64,000 nucleotides of DNA from Emergomyces orientalis (GCA_002110485.1 MOWL01000067.1:372001-436000); one strand, 5' to 3'; counted from the first letter of the stretch, positions 48,851-60,151 are shown. The notes: a model not told the origin generated them from the letters alone. Made by a program: numbers and translations.

Positions 48851-50032
48851 ATGATGAACTTATGGTCAGGCAACGACCCTGATCTTACAAGAGAATATAA
48901 GCCGGATAGGCGACCGGAACATACGCCGGAGAATATTGAAAACGGACCCTTTCCAACCCCCGTTACGGCCCGTAAACTGCCCGCAAGAGCTCCTTCGGAG
49001 GAGTCAAGTGCTGATTTCAAAGATCCATTGTCGAATATGTCGGATACGGGTTCAGATCACGGTGAACTTACTCAGAAGACTCAGGTCGAGCATGATGACT
49101 CCTTGAGCGCGGAGACCCGGGCGAGGTTGGAGATTGCGAGGTTGGAGAATGAAACAGCGCGGATTAAGGCTGGTGCTGGTGCGGGAGAGCTCGCAGGCAC
49201 CAATATGACGGCTTATTTGAAGGCCATTAAGGAGTTTCGGCTTCAGGTTCAACTTCTTGAGAAGCCGGTTCTGCTGCTGGGTTCTGTAAACTATCCCATG
49301 TGGAGGGAGGAGATTCTTCTCGCGGCGAAGCATTCAAGAGCAGATGATATCTTAATGAATAGAGAGCTGGCTCCGCCTGAGGGGGTCAGTGAGGATGCTG
49401 CGAAGCTCTGGGGGGAGCGGAACAACTGGCTGCGTAATTATATGTGGTCAGCGATTTCTGCACAGGCTAGAACTCATTTTACTGTGCCAAAGGAGAATCA
49501 ATTGTCTGCCTATATACTGTGGTCTGTAGTGGAGGAGAACTTCGCAGAACGTCGCATAGTTCGCAGGTTTCGTCTTTTTAATGAGTTCCTGAGTATGACA
49601 GCTGAGTCCTGCGGGTCTGATCGTGCGTTTATTGAGCGTTTGATAGCCGTGCGAACTGAATATAAACGATTAGACTTTTATATGCCGGATTCAGTTTTCT
49701 TTGACCGATTGCTCTCAGGGGTTCATAGTCGATGGGCCACTCTCATACGGAATAGAATGGATGATATGGAGAGAAGTGACAAGGATGCTCTTTTGGAGAA
49801 TGATTTTATGGGTCTATGCCGTGATATTCTACTTCGATTGCCCTCTAGCGGCAGTTCCTCGTCTTCGAAGAACGCAAAGGCGCCTGTAAATAATGCTAGC
49901 AGTACGGAGGACATGGGTGAGAGCCCTGCTCCACCTGCATCAAACAGGCCGAAATGTTCACATTGCGAGATGCTAGGGCTACCGCAGTCACGTGTCACCA
50001 ATTATATAGTTGCCAGCGTGTTCACTAGTTAG
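48851..50032 (+). CDS. Copia-type gag protein, C-terminally truncated
   Basis: The frame from the ATG at 48851 gives 393 residues without a stop. The N-terminus is Pro/Glu-rich, then a charged helix at about 85-115. The copia gag core starts with LLGSVNYPMWREEI and has W residues spaced as in UBN2/retrotran_gag domains. Near the C-terminus, KCSHCEMLG is the start of a CCHC zinc knuckle that is cut off before the His and last Cys, where LTR-like sequence takes over. The long intact frame contrasts with the LINEs at the left end and includes ordinary CpG levels. The gag shell may still be expressed. A start further upstream in the same frame (48809) is not ATG. Confidence 0.75.
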   Translation: MMNLWSGNDPDLTREYKPDRRPEHTPENIENGPFPTPVTARKLPARAPSEESSADFKDPLSNMSDTGSDHGELTQKTQVEHDDSLSAETRARLEIARLENETARIKAGAGAGELAGTNMTAYLKAIKEFRLQVQLLEKPVLLLGSVNYPMWREEILLAAKHSRADDILMNRELAPPEGVSEDAAKLWGERNNWLRNYMWSAISAQARTHFTVPKENQLSAYILWSVVEENFAERRIVRRFRLFNEFLSMTAESCGSDRAFIERLIAVRTEYKRLDFYMPDSVFFDRLLSGVHSRWATLIRNRMDDMERSDKDALLENDFMGLCRDILLRLPSSGSSSSSKNAKAPVNNASSTEDMGESPAPPASNRPKCSHCEMLGLPQSRVTNYIVASVFTS

Positions 50033-50068
50033 ATGAGATAGCGATACATGCACACTATCTATGAGATC

Positions 50069-50188
50069 TGTTGGGTGATACTAGAGCTACTTGAGTCACA
50101 TGCCCCACACACATATATATATTTTAGCTAGCTAGCTAGATTTATATGATAAGCCGTATGCACTCTATAAGGTTATGAGATTCTCTGT
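50069..50188 (+). repeat. Right direct repeat (LTR) of the gag-only element
   Basis: It starts TGTTGGGTGATAC and ends near CTCTGT, immediately before a second LTR-like sequence that begins TGTGACGGG. It lacks 15 nt that are present near the start of the left copy. Confidence 0.65.
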
Positions 50189-50560
50189 GTGACGGGCCTA
50201 CGCCGATAAATCGGCATACGATATATAGGGCTTAATATACAAAGTAGAAAACGTTAAGAAGAGAAAGGAAAAGAGCATAGTGAGCATTGACGCGAGATTC
50301 TTTTATGAGTGAAGCGGAAGAATAGTTCGGCCGTTGGCGTGCGATTTATTCGGCGAATATCGGCATGGCGGGTGCATATCGGCGCGATCATTGGAGCGGA
50401 AAACTATGGAGCACCCGTGGGCGGAATGGTCCATTAACTGGGCGTAGCCCATCACATCATTCATCATATTAACAGAGTGAAGTATAATCTTTTCTTCACA
50501 AGTTTCTTCTAATCTGTCAGTAGCACTATACAGAGCCTCTACAATTCCGTATCAGTAACA
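50188..50560. mobile_element. Second LTR-like sequence with TGT...ACA ends
   Basis: A 373-bp segment starts TGTGACGGGCC and ends CAGTAACA. It includes the short palindrome CGATAAATCG and abuts the right repeat of the gag-only element on one side. On the other side it abuts an open gag-pol fragment in the reverse orientation, exactly at its end. These ends fit an LTR. I see no matching 5-bp target duplication (CTCTG before, AAGAT after), so it may be one end of a broken element rather than a clean solo LTR. Confidence 0.5.
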
Positions 50561-50790
50561 AAGATGTTCATTCATAAACCTAGCTTGTCTCACTGAACTC
50601 ACTCGCTTCCATCCTTGAGAGGTTGCATATGTGTGAGAGATAAAATTATAATCAGCTCCAGAATCAACTATTTTGAATTTCTTCCGGCAGCCTGTAGCGG
50701 TACAGGTGTAATAATTATGCTCGTTATTGAGATGCTAGCAGACATCACACCATCCGTTTACAGCTGAGCTGGCTGACATCCTGCCGAATA
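50561..50790 (-). pseudogene. LTR-retroelement zinc knuckle and aspartic protease fragment
   Basis: Translation on the - strand gives a Cys/His cluster (WCDVC, one in-frame TAG, then HLNNEH and YYTC) followed about 15 residues later by KIVDSGADYNFI. The DSGA tetrad (50654-50665) is the active-site motif of retroelement aspartic proteases. The frame runs openly to the LTR boundary at 50560 and then ends. Nothing like reverse transcriptase follows, so only a remnant is left. Confidence 0.6.
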
Positions 50791-52165
50791 AGTTAGATTG
50801 TTCAACTCCAACGTCATGTATCCCCCCGCCGCGGCTTACTCGAAAGCGAATGGAATATTAGATTTGTTGTTTCGATGGTGGTTTCTGCACTCTTCGGCTC
50901 ATGCTAGCATGTATAAGAAAGGTGATGAGAAGGTGGTGAAAGGGTAAAGTTATACATACAGCTTCGTTTTCGGATCCCTGAAAAAAGTGAAAACCAAGGT
51001 AAGTTGCAGGCTCACCCCAGTTTCTTGGGGAAACCATTTTTATATCTCAGCTCCCTCCTTCTAACGATTCAAGAAACGCTATTACCGGTAAATGCGAAAT
51101 ACAAGAACATGCGCAAAGGTTAGTCCTGCAACGAACTGGCTCCGCTAGGTCTCATATCAATAACCCAAACTGCAATCCATTGGCTGAGGTTCGTCCAAAA
51201 ATAGAGACAGAAGGCCCTTCAACAACGACAGGCAGACGGCCTGGGATGGGAAGATGGCTGTTGTTTTTCGTCAGGGATAACTTGCAGTTTCCCAATCACA
51301 GTAGGCTCCTGCAGACCAATCCTGCCTGCGGGCCTATCAAATTGATGTCTCCGGCTCCATAAAATGGGGGTGGAAGAGGACCCTGGCGCCTTGAGCCATG
51401 AATAGGTGGGTGGGTTGGAACATTCTTGAAGACGCCGTTTTTCCAAAATCATAAGAAACCAGGGACCTAACATCCGCCCTTCCCTTGTGCCTCTCAGCAC
51501 AGACCAGCTGATTGATGTTTTGATACTGCTACGAGATAGAAGGGGGGCGGTGGGTGTAGGAGGGTCATATTTCCTTCCATCTGATCCCTCTCCCCCTACC
51601 GTCCCTACCTACAGTACAAAAATATGCGCACCAAGCTCATTTTCTGTTTACTTGAACTATTAACTATTGCGTGGGAATATTAGAATATTAGCATGAACCC
51701 TCAAGGCAAACAGTTGCCCACAACCACCTATCGCTCTCAGCTAAAACAACTTTCATCATGACATTAACCTTGATATCAGAGCACCTCCCCATCTGAAGTA
51801 CACGTTCACTACACACGCAAACTCAACATCACCTTTTGGTGCTCGAAATAATCCTCAAAGCTGAACTGCTAATTGGAATTGGCACTCTGCATTCAAAAAA
51901 GAAATAAGAATGAGCACTTCATGGGGTTTTCAAACCAGAGCAGCAGACCATAGAAGCCACACACAAAAAAAAAAAGAAAAAAAAGGGAGAGGCAGTCCGT
52001 CCATCCATCCAACCATCGATCCTTCAGTTCAACAGTTCGTGAATCTGTATCAGGGTCAGCAATGCATTTTGAAAAGTAAACATGAGCGTTCCGTTGGGTT
52101 TCAATCGTTAGCAGCATACCATAAAAATAAGAAGAAAAACAATGAGAAGACAGTCCACCCAGCCA
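50791..52165. other. Intergenic, no supported gene
   Basis: Short frames at 51180-51500 and 51893-52182 lack domain signals. A CCAT-type repeat lies near 51998-52015 and A-rich runs at 51965-51985. Its right end must hold the 3' region of the neighbouring nucleotidyltransferase gene. Confidence 0.5.
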
Positions 52166-52178
52166 TCATTGCTTCAGT

Positions 52179-52853
52179 TTAACAGATAACGGATCCGCTC
52201 CAGAGTCGGCGAAGAATTCGAAGTACTCCCGCTGTTCCGGGGTATTTTGCTCCCAAGGCAATATCAGTTTTCTTCCCCCAATGGAGATTGAAGTCGCTGA
52301 GAGCCTGATCGCTGAGCTCCTGACGAAGCTCTAAAATATGGTAAAACCCGAACTGGAATTTCTCCGCGCACTGGTCGGAAATTGTCTGCGCATCCAGGAC
52401 CATCCTGCAACATAAAAATTCCACATCAAAGATATCACCCCGCCGCTTCTCTTGTCCGTTCTCATCATCTTGTCGAAGATAGAAGCATTTTATTTTCATC
52501 GCTAGCGCGTAGTCAAGGTTCGGGGCGCGAATGCGCCCAACTGAGAGTAGGTTATGCCCCAGATTCTCCAACGTCACGGTTTCGACGGCTGTTGTAAGGA
52601 TGTCAACTGTCACGGTTTCATCATCACCAAACCGAAGTTCCCCTCCGATGTTGGAAAAACCGTGCTGGTCGGCCAGCAAACTGACCAGCGAGGATATGTT
52701 TTCTTTGGCAGAAACAAGAATGTCGACGTCATTTGTTGTTCGGGTGCTCTCGAGCAGCTGCATCGCCGCCCCGCCGATCAACACAAAACGATCCCCTAGG
52801 CATTTCTCAACTGCCTGAATGCAGGCTTGGACGTTTCCGGTTTTGGAGGACAT
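52179..52853 (-). CDS. Nucleotidyltransferase-fold protein (AbiEii/MNT-like), probably frameshifted at the 3' end
   Basis: An ATG at 52853 opens 224 codons. The N-terminal domain has the nucleotidyltransferase pattern: GG at 27-28, D42-x-D44 in NDVDILV, and a third acid D84 in VTVDILT. These would bind metal and NTP. The family includes the AbiEii toxin and MNT enzymes; the substrate is unknown. After the Trp at about residue 196 the frame reads into an unconvincing tail. If one G is removed from the G5 run at 52273-52277, the frame continues through LPWEQNTPEQREYFEFF and FADSGADPLSV to a stop at 52166, which looks like the true C-terminus. That points to a frameshift mutation or a homopolymer error. 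An upstream GTG frame to 52907 was not used. Confidence 0.7.
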   Translation of the reverse strand: MSSKTGNVQACIQAVEKCLGDRFVLIGGAAMQLLESTRTTNDVDILVSAKENISSLVSLLADQHGFSNIGGELRFGDDETVTVDILTTAVETVTLENLGHNLLSVGRIRAPNLDYALAMKIKCFYLRQDDENGQEKRRGDIFDVEFLCCRMVLDAQTISDQCAEKFQFGFYHILELRQELSDQALSDFNLHWGKKTDIALGAKYPGTAGVLRILRRLWSGSVIC

Positions 52854-53392
52854 CGCTCTAAATGAACGCTCGATTGGGTGAAACCTCTGGATTCGCACGT
52901 AACACACTGCAAATTGGCTGTCTGGTTGTCCACCAACAAACTCTTATTGTTATTGTGCCACGAAGACCTCCTGCGAATTGTAGCAGGCGCGGGGAGGATA
53001 GGGGTAAAGCGCGAGGGGCCTTTTAATTGGGGCATGCTGGAGCTAAGTATAGAGAAGTCGCAATATGAATGTGAGCAGGTGAGGAAGGAGAAAGGAACGA
53101 GAATATGAGTAAACTTGGGCAGAGATATAATGAGGAAGGAGAGAACGGAGGCAGGAAACTTAGCATTACCTCACGAAATTAGTTGAACCTCACCACAAAT
53201 GTACGATCAAAAGCAAGAACTGAGAACGTCTTTCAGCATTCGCTGCCGGTGCCACAAGATTGAAAGGGGTTCTGCGCAGCAATGCCGAAAAGGGCCTAGC
53301 CAGCGGTTCAATTTTCTCAACCAATCCAACATATGGCATACCTTCACCATGTCAGATGCCATCTTGAATGCATTTTGCCCAGGGTTATCCAT
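52854..53392. other. Intergenic between two same-strand genes
   Basis: A 539-base gap, the upstream region of the nucleotidyltransferase gene. The short frames in it have no supporting features. Confidence 0.5.
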
Positions 53393-54267
53393 TTAACTAG
53401 TGGTAGACGGTTCAATACTCTTCCGATGTTCTATGTCGCGCTCCTCCTGAAGCATGCTAGCTGAACGATCTCGGTATTTCTGTTTTATAGCCGCAAGCTT
53501 CAGGTCAATCCTCGGAATCAGGGCTCTTGCTTCTTCAGGAGTTACGATCCCCGCGCGGATCTGCTGTCTCTGATAACAGACCATCTGCCGCACGTGGCGC
53601 ATTATGACCTTGCGGAATAGTTCGACAAAGAATTGGTCCTCACTAGGAAGGTATGCGATTATACCTTTGACACAACTCAGCAGGTATACATAGTGAAGTT
53701 CAAAGTAAGAGGTAATGATAGAATTTAAGCCCTTCACCGAATACCGGTCGGCGACGATATCAATTATGGCTAGCATATAGGTAGTCAGATTTAATGTCAC
53801 AACGTTTGGAAGAACCAGAGCTCACCTCGAAAATAGACAAGCCTCCGCGGGTATCTGCAAGGGGTATTTGGAAAGAGAAAGGTGTCTCTTCTCCAGGCAT
53901 CGCGGCTCAAATCGAGATGCCAGAATTTTGCAGGCACGATAGTGATGCCCGTCATCAAATCCTCAGCACCATTAGGTAAAAATCGATAACCGGGCCAGCC
54001 TGTTGTGCTCTCCTTGGTTGCAGTTTTGTCAAAGAATCCGTGATGAGTTTGGGGAGCCTGTTGGTAGCCCCTCGAAGCGAGAGCTGAACGGGCAGTTTCC
54101 AGTTGTTCATCTGCAATTGCGAATTGGAAATCGAAGGGAACCAGTGGATACCCAACGGCAACGACAATGAGATCACCGACGATACAGTGTCTCACACCTG
54201 CGTCTTCGAGGATTTCTTCAGGGAGCCAGTCGGACTTTGCCAAAGAAAGTTTTTTATAACCATCCAT
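53393..54267 (-). CDS. Fungal protein with degenerate nucleotidyltransferase-like start
   Basis: Two exons, 54267-53826 and 53769-53393, joined across a 56-nt intron (GTGAGC..CTAG), give 272 residues. The ATG at 54267 begins MDGYKKLS. Residues about 22-72 read like an altered nucleotidyltransferase motif: VGDL in place of GG, then PFDFQFAIAD where active relatives have a D-x-D group, then a helix (EQLETARSALASRGY). The C-terminal half is helical, ends Lys/Arg/Glu-rich, and has no motif I recognise. I know similar fungal hypothetical proteins but no function for them. It lies 540 bases upstream of the more canonical nucleotidyltransferase on the same strand, and the two may be functionally linked. 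A catalytically dead relative is the simplest reading. Confidence 0.65.
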
Positions 54268-57200
54268 CTTGGGCGTATACTGTTAGAGGCGTAGAACTAG
54301 ATATCAGGGTGGAGCAACAGCTATATGATAGACCATATTGTTACTGATTCTTGAGGAGGAGAACTATCCATAGAACGGCAAAGAAGGAGGAAGTTGGCTC
54401 GTGGTTAACTACGGTTTAGGTTGATGACGTAAGTCAAGACAACACAAAACACGTCCTGCAACTACCTGTGGGCTTCCTAGTACGGACTAGCGCCCCGCAC
54501 ACAGCATATATAGCCCCCAGTAGATAGCTGCCAATACAACCACTCAGACGTCCAACACTACCAAACCGTATTGTAATCGTATTGTAAGCAGCCACATGAT
54601 AACTTAGCCGAGGATCTTTCTGTCTCCCGGCGCGGTTGGCTGGCTGCAGCTGGCGGACAGGGCTATATCACCGTGCTGGGCAAGAGATCAACCCTGCCGG
54701 TTCCCAAAGGGGCAGTTGAAAAAATTGTTTCTGTGGGGATGGCCGCTGGCAGCCGCCCCGGCTTATTATTTTTCTGTCAGGGGTTATGTTCCAGCTCAAT
54801 ATGCCTAAATCCATGAGCGAGACCTCGACCTTGTCTCAGGAGGGATTGCAGGGCTAGCTATGTAGACATACAGAATACTTCTGTACAGATGTCGTAAATG
54901 GCTTTTATTCACTGATCAATAACCCAGGGTGGGCAGGTGCCCGTCGGCCAAATTTGAGTGATATAAAGTGGTTGAAGAGAGACTGGTTGCGCTGTGTGAT
55001 ATGGTATGGTATGGCGGCTTGCAAGCAAATGACAATAAAATGTCAGTGCTTTGTATTTCTTACATCTCCAAAGCCGTTAAACCAACAGATCTCAAATATT
55101 CAAACAACTGCTTTATCATCAGCCTAATAAGTTGATTCAGCGCCATATCCAGGCTTTTTTTCTCTTCGAAGTTCAGATCGAATTTCCTCATTGGGAAGTT
55201 ATAGAGCTGTAACTGTTATTGGCTTATATGTTTTTTTATTTTATTTTATTTTATATTTTACTTCACAGACCAGTGGGATGTTTCAAATTACTCCTCCATT
55301 AATCAGCTACTCTATTCGGACCCTCAGGGAACGAACGATTCGCTAGGGCTGGAAATTTCTTGTTTTCGTCACAATTTTGCCCTTTTGGTCCCTTACCTCC
55401 CCGGACCTTTTTTTTTTCTTTCTTTGTTTGTTTTGAAGAAGGGCGTTGTTTAAGTTTTGCATAGGAGGAAAAAGGAGCACGGAACGGGGGAATGGGGCTT
55501 CCTACTGGCCACTAGCCAGAAAACAATCTTTAAATACATCTATCACATTTTTCAGGCCGGGCGAATGATCAATTTTCCATTGAGGAATTTCTCCTCATCT
55601 TGCGCAAAGATCCTCTGCTTTAATTTTTATTGTTATTTTTGATTTTGATTTTGATTTTGATTTTTCTCTCTTCCACTCCATATGATATATTCAGATCTTC
55701 TAGGTAGTGGGCGAAGGCGCTGATGGGCTGGATTGGGGGGGCCGCAGCCCGGAATCTAGACAACGAAACCGGTCAAATGCTAGAATGATGCAAAGTAAAT
55801 CATTTCTTGAAAATGAAAAATGAAAAGAAAGAGAAGAAAAGGAGAAAGGAGAGGAGAAAGGAAAAAAAAAATTTGATATGACCCATACCTGCTGCTGGTT
55901 GTGGTGCGAGAAAACAGCCAGCACATGCGCTGCACTGGCTTTCCTTGTGCCTCAACGTCCATCACGCATTATTATCTTCGGTTCACTATATCAGCCCGTT
56001 CGGGTTTAATCATCAACGCCGGCCCCTGAGTTCCCCGAGCTGTTTTTTTCGCATCTATATGTCAATCAATATCAGAGCCAATACGGTCTGTACAAGAACA
56101 TAAGGTACATGACAAACCATACTGTATGTAACTACCGTCCATTCATCCATACATCCCATACAAACATACATACATACATACATACAGGAGCACTTCGTCT
56201 CCGTTCAAATCTCTGTCGCGCGCATGATCCTGCGAATACACGACGTGGGGGAGTGGGAAATCATTTGTATGCGCAACACAGCTGAAAGCACGAGCGCCCC
56301 TTTTCCTGTTTCCTTGACCCCATCCCCCATCCCTCATCCCTCATACCCCATAACCTGAAACCCTCCCAACCCCATAAAAAGCATGTTATGTGTGAGTAGG
56401 ATCGAAACCTCTGCTCGCCCATATCAGCCCAGGCCAGCGAAGAGAGAAGCGAAAGGGGGGAGAGGGGAGGGGAGGGGAACAATGACTGAAACTAACAAAC
56501 GCAACTAGATGTAACAAAGCCCAATATTTTTTTTTTTTTTTTTTTTTTCATTTGTTTGATATTTTTTGAAACGACAGTTATTAACGTACTACATAAGTAC
56601 TAATTTCTTCTCAGTGTGTACAGAATGAACAGATCTTTCAGAAGGATTTGAGTATTTTTTCTCCTCTTCTGATCTATCTATACAAACTCACGCGTGACAC
56701 ATACACCTGGACGGAAGATCTGTCATAGATTTACCATCTGAGCGTAGGAGGCGTAAAATAGGTGATGGTGAACTATCTGTTCAGCTCTCAGCTCATCTTG
56801 AACTCTCTTATCCCTTTTCGCCGAGTGGGCTAGACCGTTTTCGTCCCCTGTCACTGGTTTACTCCGTAAAAGTGCTTTTTGTGAAGCGATTCTGAAATCT
56901 CTTGGCTGCATTAGGGCTAGATTTATTGATGGTGGGGAGAGGGGTGATACAAGGAGACTAGAGAGGGGAATTAAGAGGGAAAAGAAACAAACACTTCTCG
57001 GGGTAAAGGTTAGAAGGATGGAGAGAGGCTGAGGCAGCGTTCTGGTTTCATATTGATTTAATTTATGTATTCTCTTTGTCTCAACTGCTACTGCTGTATC
57101 TGTATATGGGTTGGGCGGGGTTCATGTGTGTCAGTTGATGATGGTATTCCCACGGACCACCACAGCATTTGTTAGTTGGAAAAACCATAGGTAGAGTAAG

Positions 57201-58122
57201 AAGTTCTAGGGGAGATAGTAACCGCCGTGAGAAGCAAGGGACAACCTGTTTCAAAAGCATAACTTTAAACACTGTTGTTGATAAATAACTTACATATTAG
57301 TTGGGCATGTTGGAGTAGCCAAGTATCAAATTACACAGGAAAACAGTAAATAGAACAAGTGATCGATTTTCGAACTGCCCAAGATATAAAAAATACTGGT
57401 CATACACCCAACTTGCATATTCTCGGGAGTATCAACCCAGCTAATCTTCACATACCATTTCATTTCACTCTTGTAGCTATCTTGAATATTGTGGGATATA
57501 TTTTAAGTTGTACTACGGAGTAACTCGCAGCTATCTTTAGAAGCAAACATCCCGACCCCTAATCTTATTTGCCCTTAAAACGTCATCAAGATCTCTCCCG
57601 GCAAGGTCACCACTTATTTAAATCATATGAATATCAAAATTAGAGCAAGTTATTCCAGATGGCTAATGAGGTATTTGATCTTATGGACTGCTCAATGAAT
57701 ATAAAGATCAATGATTACTCGATCCTCTTCCTTCAAGCTCAATGGAATCAGCCGGGGCAGGAAATTAATCTTAAACGGTTATTTAGCATTCCACCAAGAG
57801 CAGTTACTATTTAGCCAAATATGTGACCCAAAGACCCAATCGCAATCTTGGAATCAAGCTCGCCGGGTCGAAATGTCCCAGTTCCACCATTGATTTTGCC
57901 ATATAAATGCGTAATATGCTCGTTCGTTCCATTGTCCCGACCGAACCATTACCCAGGTACGCATAGTACCAAATTAGGTATATATAGACGCATCCCGAAT
58001 CTGCCTTCTATGGTTACCTGGTTTTATTCCACATCTCAGGCCTCGCGGTGGACTCGTTTGTCCCCTTGGGTAAGGCCGATGAATCAGTCAGAATCAGTAT
58101 TCCTGATGGGTTTGTCGCCATC
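54268..58122. other. Intergenic between divergent genes
   Basis: About 3.9 kb between the starts of the - strand gene at 54267 and the LtrA gene at 58123. It holds TACGGAGTA copies (56860-56868, 57514-57522), a T22 run (56527-56548), GATTTT tandem units near 55640-55660 and CATACATA near 56163-56185. No gene is supported; a 62-codon ATG frame at 56723-56911 (-) is the only one with mixed composition. Confidence 0.45.
56527..56548 (+). repeat. T22 homopolymer
   Basis: Twenty-two consecutive T residues in intergenic DNA. Confidence 0.9.
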
Positions 58123-60151
58123 ATGAAGTTCAAAAATATCATTAGGAGAAACGACTTGGAGACGGAGAGAAAAAAACCCTTGCCTTGGATTGCCAATCCA
58201 ACGGTCCCCGGGTCCAAACCCCAGAATGACCAAGCCATCTTGGAATCCGACTCTAAAGCGAGCTCCCCTCTGGGGAGAGTGAATAGTGAACGGAATAGGT
58301 CTACTAAAAGCAAGCTCCCGTTGTTCAAGAAACGCAGTGCCGCGCCCATTGAATTGTTTTATGACTTGTTCTTCGTCGCCAATCTGTCAAGTTTCACGTC
58401 GACACATGAAATAAATACTACGTCAAGTACGTATCCCTAGCCAACAGTTGGGTGTATTGAAGATAGACGTTGACAGAGTTTTCATAGACCTAACAGCGTA
58501 TGTCGGATACATCTCGCTCATGTGGTTCCTATGGCTCCAAACTACCTTTTTCGATCTTCGATTTCATACCGATTCCGTTTTGTCACGGGTATTCAGAGCC
58601 TTACACCTTGGGATTATGGCCGGCTTCGCTGTGCTTGGGCCTAACTTCGATCCATCCAACCCTATGTTAAAGCCGCATGAGTTTCGGAACATGAGCTTCG
58701 TTCTTATGACATCGCGGCTGATTTTGACTCTCCAATATGCCTCCATAATCTGGTATATAAAGGAGTACAAGAGCACGGTTGCTCCGAGTTTGTTGGTCAT
58801 AACTACGCTTTTTATTACCGCAATGGCATATCTGGGTCTCGGTTTCGCGTTCACAAAGACAAGCGGGCATTTGGCTTTCATTGCTTGGTATGTCATTGGT
58901 GCTGTTGAGGCAGTGTTTATGATATCTATCTCCAGCTTCTGGAGGGTACTTAGCTTCAAGGAAACCGCTATTATCGAGAGATTTAATGGGATGACATTGA
59001 TTGTTCTGGGAGAAGGTGTCGTCGGGATGACCAAAGCTGTAAGTATCCTCACCCTCTTCTTGTCATGCGGGACGCTAAAAGCTGTGGCAACCACAACAAG
59101 GCAACTAGAATCGCCCAGGGAGCAACACATATCACCAAATCTTCTATTGGCCTTATCATATGCTACATCCTTATAATTGTAAGCTTTCTACCTAAAGCTG
59201 TACGTTTATCATGTTCCTAACTAAAACATGGTGTAGTATTTCATCTATACGATATACTTCGACCAGATTTCAGAGGAGCGGTTCGGCAGCATACGTCAAC
59301 AAATATGGGCATTTTTGCACTTCCCATTACACATGGGAATTCTTCTCACCATTGAAGGCAGCCGTGGATGGATTCTGTGGAATGTCACCAACCATATCGT
59401 GGTGCATGCTACCGCTAAAGCCAATGCCATTTTTGACAAGCTTTCTGCATCGCAGAGCCAAACAGCAGCACAAGACTTGGTTAACGAGCTAAAACTAATC
59501 GTCACCGGCGTCTCCAACCGGCTCCGGTCCTCCCAGCCAGTGCCGAACTTCAATCCGATATACGACAAGCTTCTCTCTCTACCCGACGACGACCCGAGGT
59601 GGGATACGGAAGCACCTGGGCTGTTCGAGGAGTTTTTTAGCAAGCTATACCTCTGGGTTATGAGAACTTTCGGCATTGAGCTGCCAGCGCTTAATGGTTC
59701 TGGCCGTGAAATCCTTGAGCAGCAGAGCAGGGAAGTCTCCAGCAAGTTCTACGTGTTGTTTGCATACTTCTTCATCGCGGCTGGGCTGACGCTTGTTTTC
59801 CTTGCATCGCTACATTGGTTCGGCAAAGCGCACAAAACGCGTGGCGAGGTGCTCTCCATTGTCCTTACTACGCTTATTGGTACGGGTTTGGCGCTTATAT
59901 CTCTGTTCGTTAAAGTTGCAAGGAGTGCGGCCGCCGTAGGGGAAACGCCATTTTCAAGTTTCTTGACGAGTGGGTGGATTGTGCCGACTGTGGTTTTTAC
60001 TTATGGGCTTGGTAAGTATGCGAAGGCCATCCAGGCCTTTTTGTACAGGAGTTTTGTTTTCTGCTAATTTTTATATTTTGCTGTAGTCATTGTGATAGAT
60101 AACTTAAATGTCTGGGCATCACACAGACGCTGGGTTAAGCGTGTAAGATAG
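58123..60151 (+). CDS. Low temperature requirement A (LtrA) family membrane protein
   Basis: Five exons fit in phase: 58123-58426, 58488-59038, 59101-59178, 59237-60011 and 60087-60151, for 590 residues. Residues about 77-97 contain ELFYDLFFVA, then THEI, the signature start of LtrA proteins. Several hydrophobic segments follow: in exon 2 (YISLMWFLWLQTTFF, LVITTLFITAMAYLGL, FIAWYVIGAVEAVFMI), in exon 3 (IGLIICYILII) and in exon 4 (YVLFAYFFIAAGLTLVFLA and later). Exon 2 also carries the conserved LIVLGEGVVGM. The N-terminal 70 residues are polar. LtrA was named from a bacterial low-temperature growth gene; in fungi it is an uncharacterised multi-spanning membrane protein. An upstream non-ATG extension to 58048 was not used. 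The small exon 3 and all introns carry good splice signals; the acceptor at 59100 (CAAG) is the weakest. Confidence 0.85.

Larger units (their letters stand above)
48663..50188 (+). mobile_element. Small Ty1/copia-type LTR element with gag only
   Basis: Two direct repeats flank a gag frame. The left repeat (about 48663-48795) and the right one (about 50069-50188) both begin TGTTGG and share GTCACATGCCCCACACAC, a run of TATATA, TTTTAGCTAGCTAG, and GGTTATGAG. They differ at roughly a fifth of positions by eye, and the left repeat has a 15-nt insertion. Between them there is only gag. Protease, integrase, reverse transcriptase and RNase H are absent. A third, partial match to the repeat (GGGCTACCGCAGTCACGTG) sits at the end of gag. 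The element is a deletion derivative and would need proteins from elsewhere to move. Confidence 0.7.

Noticed and set aside
56723..56911. 62-codon ATG frame on the - strand
   Set aside because: Composition is mixed, but it has no signal peptide, domain or Cys pattern, and it spans a TACGGAGTA-type intergenic motif.
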